From Castellaniella sp040276065 (lineage in GTDB: Bacteria > Pseudomonadota > Gammaproteobacteria > Burkholderiales > Burkholderiaceae_B): a stretch of 64,000 bases of DNA. The notes under the pieces are model-generated. The model worked only from the letters and a program-made list of their open reading frames with translations. It had not been told where the DNA came from and made no database searches. Below, in pieces: positions 8,773 through 17,208 of this stretch. Every line of letters begins with the position of its first letter. The first letter of the stretch is position 1. Made by a program: the position numbers and the translations under genes. Location: the NCBI RefSeq assembly GCF_040276065.1, contig NZ_JBELOI010000001.1, positions 372,001 to 436,000 on the forward strand, written 5' to 3'.

Positions 8773-10326
8773 ATGAAAGGCAATAAGTTCAGGACCGCCG
8801 AACAAGCCGTTGCGCTGATCCGCGACGGCGCCACGGTGGCGCTGGTCGGCGGCGGCGGCGGCTTGATGGAGCCGACCTGCGTATTCCGTGCGGTGTCCCG
8901 GCGCTTTCTCGAGACCGGCGCTCCGAGAAACCTGACCGTGGTGCACGCGCTGGGCATCGGCGACAAGAAGGCCGAGGGCATGAACCATTTCGCCCACGAG
9001 GGCCTGGTGCGGCGCGTGATCGGCGGCCACTGGGTGTGGTCGCCCAAGATGCAGGCGCTGGCACGCGACGAAAAAATCGAAGCCTATGTACTGCCCAGCG
9101 GCTGCATCATGCAGCTCTATCGCGACATCGCCGGGGGGCGCCCCGGCTTGTTCACCCATGTGGGCCTGGGCACCTTCGTCGACCCACGGCATCAGGGCGG
9201 CAAGGTGAACCGTTCGGCCACCGAGGATCTGGTCGAGGTGGTCGAGATCGGCGGGCGTGAGCTGCTTCGGTACAAGTCGTTTCCGGTCGACGTGGCCATC
9301 ATCCGTGGTTCGTTTGCCGATGCCGAGGGCAACATCAGCCTGGACCAGGAGGCCGCCAATGTCGATGTCTACGCGGCGGCGCTCGCGGCGCACAATTCCG
9401 GTGGGCTCGTGATCGCGCAGGTGCGCACCGCCGTCAACGTGAATTCGCTGCCGGCGCGCTCGGTCCGGGTGCCGGGTGCCATTGTCGATGTCGTGGTGGT
9501 CGACCCCGAGCAGCGCATGAGCTACGACCTGCCGTACGACCCCACCATTTCGGGCGAGCGTGCCGGCCCGGCGCGCCCGCTGGCGGCCGAGCCCTCGGCC
9601 GTGCGCGCCCTCATCGCGAGGCGTGCTTACCAAGAGCTGCGCGATGGCGCCATCCTGAACTTTGGCGTGGGCATCGGCGAGGGGGTGGCCCGCCTGATTG
9701 CCGAGCGCGGCGAGGGCGGCCGTTATTACCAGACGATCGAGCATGGCACCTATGGCGGCTCGCTGTTGGTGGGGATGCTGTTCGGGTTTGCGCAGAGTCC
9801 CTCGGCCATGATCGACGGGCCTTCGCAGTTCGATTTCTACTCGGGCGGTGGATTGGATATCGCCTTTCTCGGCTTCGGCGAGCTCGACGCGCGCGGGGAC
9901 GTCAACGTGTCGCGGCTGGGCGGCTTGACCGTGGGCCCGGGCGGGTTCATGGACATTGCCCAGAACGCCCGCAAAGTCGTGTTCTGCGGCACCTTCGACA
10001 CCAAGGGGGGCGATGTGAGCGTGACACCCGAGGGCCTGCGCGTGAACCGGCATGGCTCCGTGCGCAAGCTGGTCGAGCAGGTTGAGCAGATCACGTATTC
10101 GGGCGCTCAGGCGCTGCTGCGCGGCCATCAGGCCGTGGTCGTCACCGAGCGGGCCGTGTTCGAGCTGCGCCGTGAGGGGCTGGTACTGACCGAGGTCGCG
10201 CCGGGCATTGACGTGCGCCGCGACGTGCTCGAGCGGATGGGGTTCGCCCCGATCGTCCCGGCCGAGCCCAAGCGCATGGACAAGTCCTTGTTCGAGGATG
10301 CCGCGGCGTGTGCCGAGCCGGCTTGA
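8773..10326 (+). CDS. Fused acyl-CoA:acetate/3-ketoacid CoA-transferase (alpha-beta in one chain)
   Basis: 517 residues holding two CoA-transferase family I halves: residues about 1-260 (starts KFRTAEQAVALIRDGATVAL, glycine-rich VGGGGG) and about 280-510. The second half carries the expected catalytic glutamate in TIEHGTYGG. Single-chain enzymes of this kind (the YdiF/propionate-CoA-transferase class) move CoA between acyl-CoA and a carboxylic acid. It may activate the acid made by the upstream dehydrogenase. The start at 8773 (MKGNKF) is favoured over the ATG at 8746 because homology-like sequence begins there. Bases 8632-8772 hold no convincing gene. Confidence 0.88.
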   Translation: MKGNKFRTAEQAVALIRDGATVALVGGGGGLMEPTCVFRAVSRRFLETGAPRNLTVVHALGIGDKKAEGMNHFAHEGLVRRVIGGHWVWSPKMQALARDEKIEAYVLPSGCIMQLYRDIAGGRPGLFTHVGLGTFVDPRHQGGKVNRSATEDLVEVVEIGGRELLRYKSFPVDVAIIRGSFADAEGNISLDQEAANVDVYAAALAAHNSGGLVIAQVRTAVNVNSLPARSVRVPGAIVDVVVVDPEQRMSYDLPYDPTISGERAGPARPLAAEPSAVRALIARRAYQELRDGAILNFGVGIGEGVARLIAERGEGGRYYQTIEHGTYGGSLLVGMLFGFAQSPSAMIDGPSQFDFYSGGGLDIAFLGFGELDARGDVNVSRLGGLTVGPGGFMDIAQNARKVVFCGTFDTKGGDVSVTPEGLRVNRHGSVRKLVEQVEQITYSGAQALLRGHQAVVVTERAVFELRREGLVLTEVAPGIDVRRDVLERMGFAPIVPAEPKRMDKSLFEDAAACAEPA

Positions 10327-10365
10327 AGTCAATTGAAGTCAAATATTCAGGGGGAAGGAAAGACC

Positions 10366-11118
10366 ATGAGATTCAAAGACAAGACCGTCGTGATCACCGG
10401 CGCGGCCAGCGGCATGGGCCGCAGTGCCGCCCTGGGGTTCGCGCGCGAGGGAGCTGCCGTCGTCGCCTGCGATCTGCTGGAGGACGAGGCCGCCTCGCTG
10501 CTGGCCGAGCTGGACGCCGCGGGCGGCGGGGGGGCGCGGTTCGTCCGCCTGGACGTTGCCCGCGAGGAGGACTGGGAGGTGCTCGCACGGATGCTGCGTG
10601 ACAGCGGCGGTCTGGACGTGCTGTTCAACAATGCCGGCATCAGCGGTACTTTCGATCCGGACCTGAGCAGCACGCGCGCCTGGGAACGGCTGCTGGACGT
10701 CAATGCCAAGGGTGTCTTCCTCGGCATGAAGCACGCTGTGCCCTTGATGCGTCCGCGTGGCGGCGGCGCGATCGTCAATATGTCCTCGATCTCGGCATCC
10801 GTCGGGCAGCATCGGGTGCACATGGGCTACAGCGCCTCCAAGGCGGCGGTGCAGGCCATGACCCGCGCCGCCGCGGTCCACTACGCGGAGGATGGCATCC
10901 GCGTCAATGCCGTGGCGCCGGGCTTGCTGCCGCCCATGCGCACGTCCCGGGGCTCGGCCGATCCAGTCTGGCGCGAAAAGCAGATCGACGCAGTGCCCCT
11001 CAAGCGGGCCGGACACGTCGAGGAGGTCGCCACCGCCGTCCTCTTCCTGGCCTCGGACGAGGCTTCGTACATCACTGGCGTCGAGCTTGCGGTGGATGGT
11101 GGCTTTTTGTCCTTGTGA
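10366..11118 (+). CDS. Short-chain dehydrogenase/reductase
   Basis: 250 residues of the classical SDR family: cofactor motif TGAASGMG at about residues 13-20, NNAG at about 90, catalytic Ser (SSISA) and YSASK at about 155-159, and the C-terminal TGVELAVDGGF. A good ribosome site (GGGGGAAGGAAA) precedes the start. It lies 39 bases after the CoA-transferase and 25 before the next gene, fitting one transcript. The aspartate-like ACDLLE after beta-2 favours NAD over NADP. Substrate unknown. Confidence 0.9.
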   Translation: MRFKDKTVVITGAASGMGRSAALGFAREGAAVVACDLLEDEAASLLAELDAAGGGGARFVRLDVAREEDWEVLARMLRDSGGLDVLFNNAGISGTFDPDLSSTRAWERLLDVNAKGVFLGMKHAVPLMRPRGGGAIVNMSSISASVGQHRVHMGYSASKAAVQAMTRAAAVHYAEDGIRVNAVAPGLLPPMRTSRGSADPVWREKQIDAVPLKRAGHVEEVATAVLFLASDEASYITGVELAVDGGFLSL

Positions 11119-11143
11119 TCCGTTTATCATTGGTATATATACA

Positions 11144-12154
11144 ATGTATCGTATAGGCTTGATCGGCGTCGGCCATATCGGCGCTGTGCATGCACGCAAT
11201 ATCGCCCGCCATCCGGAATTGACCCTCGCCGCCTCGTACTCGCGCTCGCCGCAGCGCCGCGAGGCCTTCGCCGCCGAGTTCGGTGGCCGCGCGGCGCGCG
11301 ACCTGGCGGACGTCTTCGAGGCGCCCGATGTCGATGCCGTGATGATCGCCTCGTCCACGGACAGCCACAGCGCGCTGTTGCGGCAAGCCGCGCGTTCGGG
11401 CAAGCCGGTCTTTTGCGAGAAACCCATCGACCTGAGCCTCGATGAGGCGCGCAGGGCGGTCACGGTGGCGCGGGACTGCGGCGCACGCATCATGATGGGG
11501 TTCAACCGGCGCTACGAGGAAAGTCATGCGGCGGTGCGCGATCAGGTCGCGTCCGGCGGCCTCGGGCGGCTGCAGATCGTCCAGCTCACCTCGCGCGGCC
11601 CGAGCCGGCTCGCCACCGTCGAGTACCTGCGCAGCAGCGGTGGCTTCTTTCGCGACAAGGGCGTGCATTTTTTTGACCTTGCGCGTTTCATCACCGGCGA
11701 CGAAGTCGAGGAGGTTTCGGCCATGGGCGCCGCCCTGGTGCACCAGGATGTGCGCGACCTCGGCGATTTCGACACGGCCATCGTCAGCCTGCGCATGCGC
11801 GGCGGCGCCCTGTGCCAGATCGACAATAGCCGCACGGCCAGCTATGGATACGACGAGCGCATCGAGGCGTTCGGTTCGCAGGGATGGGTGGAATCCTGCC
11901 GCCAGCCGGCGGCTGCGGTGCGTCGCGCGGTGGGCGCCGAGCTGGCGTCAGCACCGTTTCCGCAGAATATCTATGAACGGATTGGCGGGTCGTACTATCG
12001 GACGATTGAGGCTTTCGCCGATTTCCTGGCCGACGCCGGGGCCTCTGTGCCCACCATCGAAGATGGCTTTGCGGCGCAATGCATCGCGGAGGCGGCCGTT
12101 TGGTCCGCACGTGAAGGCCGTAGCGTGAAAATCCACGAACTGGACGCCCGATGA
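11144..12154 (+). CDS. Gfo/Idh/MocA oxidoreductase, inositol 2-dehydrogenase-like
   Basis: 336 residues. N-terminal Rossmann fold (GLIGVGHIGAVHARNI), the catalytic lysine motif FCEKPID, and a C-terminal segment with D-x3-H (RDKGVHFFD) and IDNSRTASYGYDERIEAFGS. The last stretch closely follows the IolG (myo-inositol 2-dehydrogenase) pattern. In IolG the motif is usually HDFD; here it reads HFFD, so the substrate may differ from myo-inositol. It sits between an SDR and a shikimate-dehydrogenase-like gene whose start overlaps its stop. Probable NAD-dependent oxidation of a cyclitol or sugar-like compound. Confidence 0.85.
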   Translation: MYRIGLIGVGHIGAVHARNIARHPELTLAASYSRSPQRREAFAAEFGGRAARDLADVFEAPDVDAVMIASSTDSHSALLRQAARSGKPVFCEKPIDLSLDEARRAVTVARDCGARIMMGFNRRYEESHAAVRDQVASGGLGRLQIVQLTSRGPSRLATVEYLRSSGGFFRDKGVHFFDLARFITGDEVEEVSAMGAALVHQDVRDLGDFDTAIVSLRMRGGALCQIDNSRTASYGYDERIEAFGSQGWVESCRQPAAAVRRAVGAELASAPFPQNIYERIGGSYYRTIEAFADFLADAGASVPTIEDGFAAQCIAEAAVWSAREGRSVKIHELDAR

Positions 12155-12969
12155 GCGACATTCTCAGCATCCCCAATCCCACCGGCGCGACCCGTTTGTA
12201 CGCCCTCCTGGGCGACCCGATCGCCCAGGTCAAGGGTCCGTCCCTGATGAACCAGCTGTTCGCGAAACTGGGCACCGATGCGATCATGGTTCCCATGCAT
12301 GTCCGGCCCGAGGCGCTGCAGGGGGTCGTGGCCGCGTTGCGGCGGATCGAGAACATGGACGGCATGATGGTCACCATCCCGCACAAGTTCGCCGTGTGCG
12401 ACGCGGTCGAGCGGCTGAGTCCGGCCGTGCAGCTCGCGGGTTCGGCCAATGCGCTGCGCCGTGCCGCCGACGGTGCCTGGGAGGCTGACAATTTCGATGG
12501 CCGAGGGTTTGTCGCCGGCCTCGAGGCGCAGGGGCATAATCCCGCCGGCCAGGTGATCGGCCTGGTCGGTTCGGGTGGCGCCGGCGTGTCCATCGCGGCG
12601 GCGCTGGTCGAGGCGGGCGCCGCCGCGATCCGCATCCGCGACGTGCGCCCCGAGCAGTCGGAGCGGCTCGTGCGGCGTTTGAACGCGCACCGTGCCGGTG
12701 TCGCGCAGCTCGAGCCCGAGGGGACGGACTGGCGCGGTACGCACATCATGATCAACGCCACGCCGCTGGGCCTGCGCCTCACGGACCCTTTGCCCTTCGA
12801 TCCGCTCGCCTTGGCAGGCAATACGCTGATCGCCGACATCATCATGAAGCCGCGCGAGACCCGCTTGCTGCAGCTCGCCGAGGGGCGCGGGATGCCGGTG
12901 TTCTATGGCGAGCACATGCTGTCGCATCAGATCGAGATGTATCGGCGCTTCTTTTTTCACGAGACCTGA
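12151..12969 (+). CDS. Shikimate/quinate dehydrogenase-like oxidoreductase
   Basis: 272 residues overlapping the previous gene by ATGA. The AroE fold is recognisable: LYALLGDPIAQVKGPSLMN at the start, VTIPHKFAVCDAVE with the catalytic lysine, an Asp in ADNFDGRGF, and the NAD(P) loop GLVGSGGAGVSIAAAL. Two substrate-site motifs differ from true shikimate dehydrogenase: the serine pair of PIxHSxSP is replaced by PIAQVKGP, and the GAVNT/NTDG pair by SANAL/DNFDG. It is therefore probably a paralogue acting on another cyclic hydroxy-acid in the local pathway, not the biosynthetic AroE. Last gene of the block. Confidence 0.85.
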   Translation: MSDILSIPNPTGATRLYALLGDPIAQVKGPSLMNQLFAKLGTDAIMVPMHVRPEALQGVVAALRRIENMDGMMVTIPHKFAVCDAVERLSPAVQLAGSANALRRAADGAWEADNFDGRGFVAGLEAQGHNPAGQVIGLVGSGGAGVSIAAALVEAGAAAIRIRDVRPEQSERLVRRLNAHRAGVAQLEPEGTDWRGTHIMINATPLGLRLTDPLPFDPLALAGNTLIADIIMKPRETRLLQLAEGRGMPVFYGEHMLSHQIEMYRRFFFHET

Positions 12970-13031
12970 TGCCGCTCCTCGATCGGGCGTGAGTGCGGAG
13001 GCAGCGCACGCGCTCGATCGGGAAGCGGCAT
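12969..13031 (+). terminator. Long imperfect hairpin after the catabolic operon
   Basis: The arms ATGCCGCTCCTCGATC (from 12969) and GATCGGGAAGCGGCAT (to 13031) pair over 16 positions with two mismatches, and an inner GCGTG/CACGC arm pair extends the structure. It begins at the stop codon of the last gene of the block. There is no long T-run, so it could be a factor-assisted terminator or an RNA-stabilising structure. Confidence 0.45.
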
Positions 13032-13105
13032 GCTTGTTGGACGCCTTGCCCTGACGCCGGTCCACGCCGTACAGTGGGGCCCATGCCCACACCCGGAGCC
13101 CCGCC

Positions 13106-13837
13106 ATGAGACCGGAACCTTTGCTCATCCTGCCGTCGGACGGCGCGGCCGCCCAGCTTTTCGTCCTGCTGCATGGCGAGTCCGCCGGACCGGGGCAATT
13201 GCTGGAACTTGCGGCGGCGGTGCGCCAAGCCTTCCCGCTGGCGGCGATCGTCCAGCCCCACGGGCCGTTTGGCGAGGGGGACGACCGGCGTTGGATCGCG
13301 GACGCCCGCCCGGATGCGCAGGCGTATGCGGACCTGGTTGCGGCCGCGGGAGCGGCGCTGGCGCCCGAGATCGAGGCCTGGCAGCGGCGCCACGGCCTGA
13401 GCGGCGAGCAGACCGCGCTGGCGGGGTTCTCGGAAGGCGCGGCGGTGGCCTTGGAGGCCTGTTGCGCCTCACCGGATCTGGCGGGCCGCGCCCTGTTGTT
13501 TTCCACGAGATTCGCGACCCTGCCCGAGGCGGCGCCGCCCCGCACCACTGTGCACCTGTTGCATGGCGCCCAGGATCGCGTCGCGCCGGCCAGCCAGGCG
13601 CGGCAGGTCCATGCCCGCCTGGCCGAGCTGCGCGGCGATGCCACCCTGGACATCGGTTCGGGCATCAGCCACGCTTTGCACGAGGCCCTGATCCGGCAGG
13701 CGATCATCCGCCTGCAGACCTGCGTACCCCTGCGAAGCTGGGAAGCGGCGATGGGCGCGCCCGATCTGCGGGTCGACGAGTACAGCGCCGATGATCCGCA
13801 GGACGAGGGGCCCGCGGACCTCGGTGTCCTGCATTAG
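13106..13837 (+). CDS. Alpha/beta hydrolase, phospholipase/carboxylesterase (YpfH-like)
   Basis: 243 residues. The nucleophile motif GFSEGA, an aspartate in LLHGAQDRVAP and a histidine in SGISHALHEAL give a complete Ser-Asp-His triad in the right order for the YpfH/carboxylesterase group. The core ends near residue 200; the last 40 residues form a polar acidic tail ending DLGVLH. The tail is an extension relative to the typical 220-residue proteins. Unknown ester substrate. It is followed by convergent genes on the other strand. Confidence 0.85.
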   Translation: MRPEPLLILPSDGAAAQLFVLLHGESAGPGQLLELAAAVRQAFPLAAIVQPHGPFGEGDDRRWIADARPDAQAYADLVAAAGAALAPEIEAWQRRHGLSGEQTALAGFSEGAAVALEACCASPDLAGRALLFSTRFATLPEAAPPRTTVHLLHGAQDRVAPASQARQVHARLAELRGDATLDIGSGISHALHEALIRQAIIRLQTCVPLRSWEAAMGAPDLRVDEYSADDPQDEGPADLGVLH

Positions 13838-13894
13838 CGCCTGTGGGCACTGGGGCGGTTGATCGACGCGCCGGCGCAAGCCCCTTGGCCGGCC

Positions 13895-14572
13895 TCAGGC
13901 GCTTGGCGAGCCGGCAGCCGCGGCGAAGAGCTTGAGGGTGCGATCCCAGGCGAGCGCCGCCGAGGCCGCGTGGTGGGCGGGTGTGCCGGCGCGCCCGAAA
14001 GCATGGCCGGCATGGCGGTACGTGTACAGGTCGACCTCGGGGTGGGCGCGGCCGATGGCCTCCACATCGCGCATGGGGATCGACGGGTCGTCTTCGCCGA
14101 AATGCATTTGCACCGGGCATCCGGGGGTTCCCCCCAGGGCCTTGGCGATGCCGCCGCCGTACCAGCATGAGGCGGCGGCGAACGTATCGTCGCGGCACGC
14201 CGCAAGCCATGCCAGAGTGCCTCCCCAGCAATAACCAACGATCATTCGTGCGCTGTGTGCGGGCAGGGCGGCAGCCGCGGCCTGGATGTCGAGCAACGCC
14301 GCCGATTCGGGGATCCGGTTGCGCAGAGCCAGGCCCTGGTCGAGGTCGGCGGCGTCATAGCCCAGCTCGGCCTTGGGCTGCACCCGATCGAACATCGCCG
14401 GGCAGATCGCGCGATAGCCGTGCGAGGCGAACATATCGGTCATGTGGCGGATATTGGCATTGATGCCGAAGATTTCCTGGAGGACGACCACGCCTGCGCG
14501 GGCGTCCTCGGGACCGGTAATGTAGGCGTCCAGGGTGTGTCCGTCGGATGCGGTCAGGGTGATGTCGCTCAT
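13895..14572 (-). CDS. Dienelactone hydrolase family protein
   Basis: 225 residues. The nucleophile is cysteine in IVGYCWGG (G-x-C-x-G-G), as in carboxymethylenebutenolidase; acid and base are in MHFGEDDPSIP and YRHAGHAFG. The order Cys-Asp-His matches the family, and 225 residues is close to the usual 230. GGAGG lies upstream of the start. It may open dienelactones or related lactones, but many members with this fold have unknown substrates. Not linked to a chlorocatechol operon here. Confidence 0.88.
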   Translation of the reverse strand: MSDITLTASDGHTLDAYITGPEDARAGVVVLQEIFGINANIRHMTDMFASHGYRAICPAMFDRVQPKAELGYDAADLDQGLALRNRIPESAALLDIQAAAAALPAHSARMIVGYCWGGTLAWLAACRDDTFAAASCWYGGGIAKALGGTPGCPVQMHFGEDDPSIPMRDVEAIGRAHPEVDLYTYRHAGHAFGRAGTPAHHAASAALAWDRTLKLFAAAAGSPSA

Positions 14573-14661
14573 GCGTGTGCCTCCAAGATGTTCCAGTGCG
14601 TTCGAAGAAACGATGCCTGCCAGTGTAGGAGCTGTGGACCGCTTGCGCCAGCCGGGCTGGC

Positions 14662-15519
14662 TCAGGCGATGCGCGGTGCGCCGGGCGCGAGGCGCCGCAG
14701 GGGGTTCTGGCGGTAATAGCGCGACAGCAGGGCGTACCAGTCGGGCAATCCTCGGGCCAGCGGCGCCGGATCGATGAAGAACGCTTCTGAGCTGACCGCG
14801 AAGAACTCCGCCGGGTCGGTCGCGGCATACGGATCCAGCGGCAGTGTGTCATACCACGGCGACGCGTCCTCGGACTCGGGGTCGATATCGGGTGGAATGG
14901 CCTCCTCGACATGGGTCAGCGCCTCGCAGAATGCCTCGTACGACGCATCGAGCACGCGGCGCCACTGGCGGGGTCGCAGATCGGCGTGCGCGTGCAGCCC
15001 GGGCATGCCGTCCGCCTCACCCGAGTGCTGGTCGAGCTTGTGCGCGAACTCGTGGATCACCACGTTGCCATAGCGGGCCGTGTCCGGATCGGCGTCCTCC
15101 CAGGACAGAATCACCGGCCCGCCATCCCAGGCCTCGCCGGAGGATTCCTGGAGATACTCGTGCACCACGCCGCTCTCGTCGACCTCGACCCGGGGAATCA
15201 GAAAACCGCCCGGGTACAGCACGATGTCGGTCCATCCCTCATACAGCCCCGGGTCGAGCTCGAGGATGGGCAGCGCCGCCTGCAGGGCGATCGAGAGCAT
15301 GATCTCATCGTCGATGGGGAAGCCTTGGGCGCCGTGAAAGGACTTGCTGGCCAGTATCCATGCGGCCCGGCGGCGCAGGGCCTCGTCCTCGCGCGGCGCC
15401 AGGCCGTCGAGAAAGGGGTGCGTTTCGATCGCGCGCCGCCATTGCTCGTCCCCGATCAGGGCGAGCGTGTGTTCGACCTTGCGCTGCGAGGCGCCTTTGC
15501 CGGCCAGCCACCTGAACAT
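14662..15519 (-). CDS. MtfA-like zinc peptidase (Mlc titration factor family)
   Basis: 285 residues. Contains the zinc motif HEFAH (VVIHEFAHKLD) with a downstream glutamate region (EFFAVSSEAFF), as in E. coli MtfA, a 265-residue aminopeptidase that also binds the glucose repressor Mlc. The N-terminal MFRWLAGKG and the C-terminal YALLSRYYRQNP are typical of the family. Mlc itself is not in this window. Single gene, upstream of the convergent dienelactone hydrolase. Confidence 0.87.
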   Translation of the reverse strand: MFRWLAGKGASQRKVEHTLALIGDEQWRRAIETHPFLDGLAPREDEALRRRAAWILASKSFHGAQGFPIDDEIMLSIALQAALPILELDPGLYEGWTDIVLYPGGFLIPRVEVDESGVVHEYLQESSGEAWDGGPVILSWEDADPDTARYGNVVIHEFAHKLDQHSGEADGMPGLHAHADLRPRQWRRVLDASYEAFCEALTHVEEAIPPDIDPESEDASPWYDTLPLDPYAATDPAEFFAVSSEAFFIDPAPLARGLPDWYALLSRYYRQNPLRRLAPGAPRIA

Positions 15520-15609
15520 GCCTTCATTCCTGGAATCCGCTCATCGGGAGGATACCAGGAGCGGTCCCCGGCGTGTCGCCCGGGCACGCCGGACGGATAC
15601 AATGGCGGG

Positions 15610-16368
15610 ATGACGCCCAAACCGTTCAGCGACCATTTCAAGGATGTGGCCCGCCAGTATGCCGAAAGCCGGCCGGGGTATCCGGCCGCGCTGTTCGATT
15701 GGCTGGCCGCGCAGTGCGCCGATCGGGCCTGCGCCTGGGATTGCGGGGCCGGCAGCGGCCAGGCCTCGGTCATGCTGGCCCGGGATTTTCGCCGCGTGAT
15801 TGCCACCGATGCCAGCCCCACGCAGATCGCCCAGGCCCGGGCCCATGAGCGTGTCGAATACCGCGTGGCGCCCGCCGAGGCGAGCGGCCTGCCCGATCAA
15901 AGCGTCGACCTGGTGGCCGTGGCCCAGGCCCTGCACTGGTTCGATCTCGAGGCCTTTTATCGCGAGGTGCGGCGGGTGGCACGGCCCGATGGCGTGTTCG
16001 CCGCCTGGACTTATGGCGTGATGATGGTCGAGGGCGATGCCGTCGACCGGCTGCTGCGGGCCTACTATCACGAGACGGTCGGCCCCTGGTGGCCGGCCGA
16101 ACGCCGGCACGTCGAGACCGGCTACCGCGACCTGCCGTTTCCCTTCCAGCCCCTGGAGGCGCCGCCGCTGTTCTTGCAAGCCACCTGGGATCTGGATCAG
16201 ATGCTGGGTTATCTGCGCAGTTGGTCCGCCACCGCCCGCTTCATGGCCGCGCGGGGCTTCGATCCCGTCGCCGAGCTGACCGTCGGCCTTGCGCCCGCTT
16301 GGGGCGGCGCGCACCGCCAGCGCCTAGTCCACTGGCCTATGGCCGTGCGGGCGGGCCGAGTGGCGTGA
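15610..16368 (+). CDS. Class I SAM-dependent methyltransferase
   Basis: 252 residues. Motif I reads AWDCGAGSGQAS, followed by the acidic residue in VIATDASPTQIAQA and the post-I motif VDLVAVAQALHWFD. This is the Methyltransf_11 type seen in proteins named after trans-aconitate methyltransferases. The frame is open far upstream, but the start at 15610 (MTPKPFSDHFKDVARQYA) is where the family N-terminus begins. Divergent from the MtfA gene with a 90-base gap. Acceptor substrate unknown. Confidence 0.86.
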   Translation: MTPKPFSDHFKDVARQYAESRPGYPAALFDWLAAQCADRACAWDCGAGSGQASVMLARDFRRVIATDASPTQIAQARAHERVEYRVAPAEASGLPDQSVDLVAVAQALHWFDLEAFYREVRRVARPDGVFAAWTYGVMMVEGDAVDRLLRAYYHETVGPWWPAERRHVETGYRDLPFPFQPLEAPPLFLQATWDLDQMLGYLRSWSATARFMAARGFDPVAELTVGLAPAWGGAHRQRLVHWPMAVRAGRVA

Positions 16369-16395
16369 GCCATGCCGGATTAACCGAACAGGATA

Positions 16396-17208
16396 CTAGC
16401 CCTGGACAATCATCCATTCGTGGGCGGGATCGTTCTTGAAGATCCAATGCCGCTTGGAGCCGGCCATCACATTCAGGTAGTACAGGTCGTAGCCGTGCGG
16501 TGCCACGCAGGGGTGGTATCCGCGGGGGACCGAGACCAGGTCATGGTCCTCGACCGCCATGGTCTCGTCTATGGATCGGTCGTCCGTATAGACCCGCTGA
16601 AAGGCAAAGCCCTGGGACGGATTGATCCGGTGGTAGTAGACCTCTTCGAGCCGAGTCTCGTACGGTTCGTTGTCGGTGTCGTGCTTGTGCGGCGGATAGC
16701 TCGATGAGTGCCCGGCCGGGGTCACCACCTCCACCACGAGCAGGCTCTCGGCACTGAGGTCGTCCTGCGGCAGGATATCGCACACGAAACGCTGATTGGA
16801 CCCTTGGCCTCGGACGCTGCGGCGCATGGCGGCCGGATCGAGGACCTTGGTCTTTTTGGCGGGGCTGCCCAGGGACGAGTAGCAGAACGCAATCTCGGCG
16901 GGCGCGCTGGCCTGAACTTCGACGGAGGATCCCATCGCCACGTACAGGGCGGCCGGGGCCTTGTCCTCGAAGACCGAGTCACGCCCGCCCTGGCCGGGAT
17001 AGAGTTCGCCATTCACGCGTATGTCCACCCGGCCGGTCAGGACCACGATGCACAGTTCGCGGCTGCCGGTTTCCGTGCGCGTCGTCTCGCCCGCGGACAG
17101 GCGCTCGGCCTTGAAGCCGACATAGGTCCAGTCCGCATCCTGCGGGGTGATTTGAACGATGTCCTTCCCCGTTTTGCGGGCCTTGGATAGTAGTGATTTC
17201 ACTTTCAT
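16396..17208 (-). CDS. iolB: 5-deoxy-glucuronate isomerase
   Basis: 270 residues of the KduI/IolB family, which isomerises 5-deoxy-D-glucuronate in inositol catabolism. Metal-site residues are visible in SYPPHKHDTDN, and the family stretch LEEVYYHRINPSQGFAFQRVYTDD is cut here as EEVYYHRINPSQGFAFQR. The start at 17208 has GGAGG four bases before it and overlaps the stop of the upstream kinase gene (ATGA), so the two are translationally coupled. Last gene of the operon led by the ABC transporter at 22.1 kb. Confidence 0.92.
   Translation of the reverse strand: MKVKSLLSKARKTGKDIVQITPQDADWTYVGFKAERLSAGETTRTETGSRELCIVVLTGRVDIRVNGELYPGQGGRDSVFEDKAPAALYVAMGSSVEVQASAPAEIAFCYSSLGSPAKKTKVLDPAAMRRSVRGQGSNQRFVCDILPQDDLSAESLLVVEVVTPAGHSSSYPPHKHDTDNEPYETRLEEVYYHRINPSQGFAFQRVYTDDRSIDETMAVEDHDLVSVPRGYHPCVAPHGYDLYYLNVMAGSKRHWIFKNDPAHEWMIVQG

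Noticed and set aside
8655..8786. Small frame before the CoA-transferase gene
   Set aside because: No ribosome site, overlaps the CoA-transferase start and has no recognisable features.
7417..10332. 971-codon open frame on the minus strand opposite the alcohol dehydrogenase and CoA-transferase genes
   Set aside because: It runs antisense to clear family genes, has no recognisable domain and is typical of high-GC DNA where third-position G/C keeps opposite frames open.
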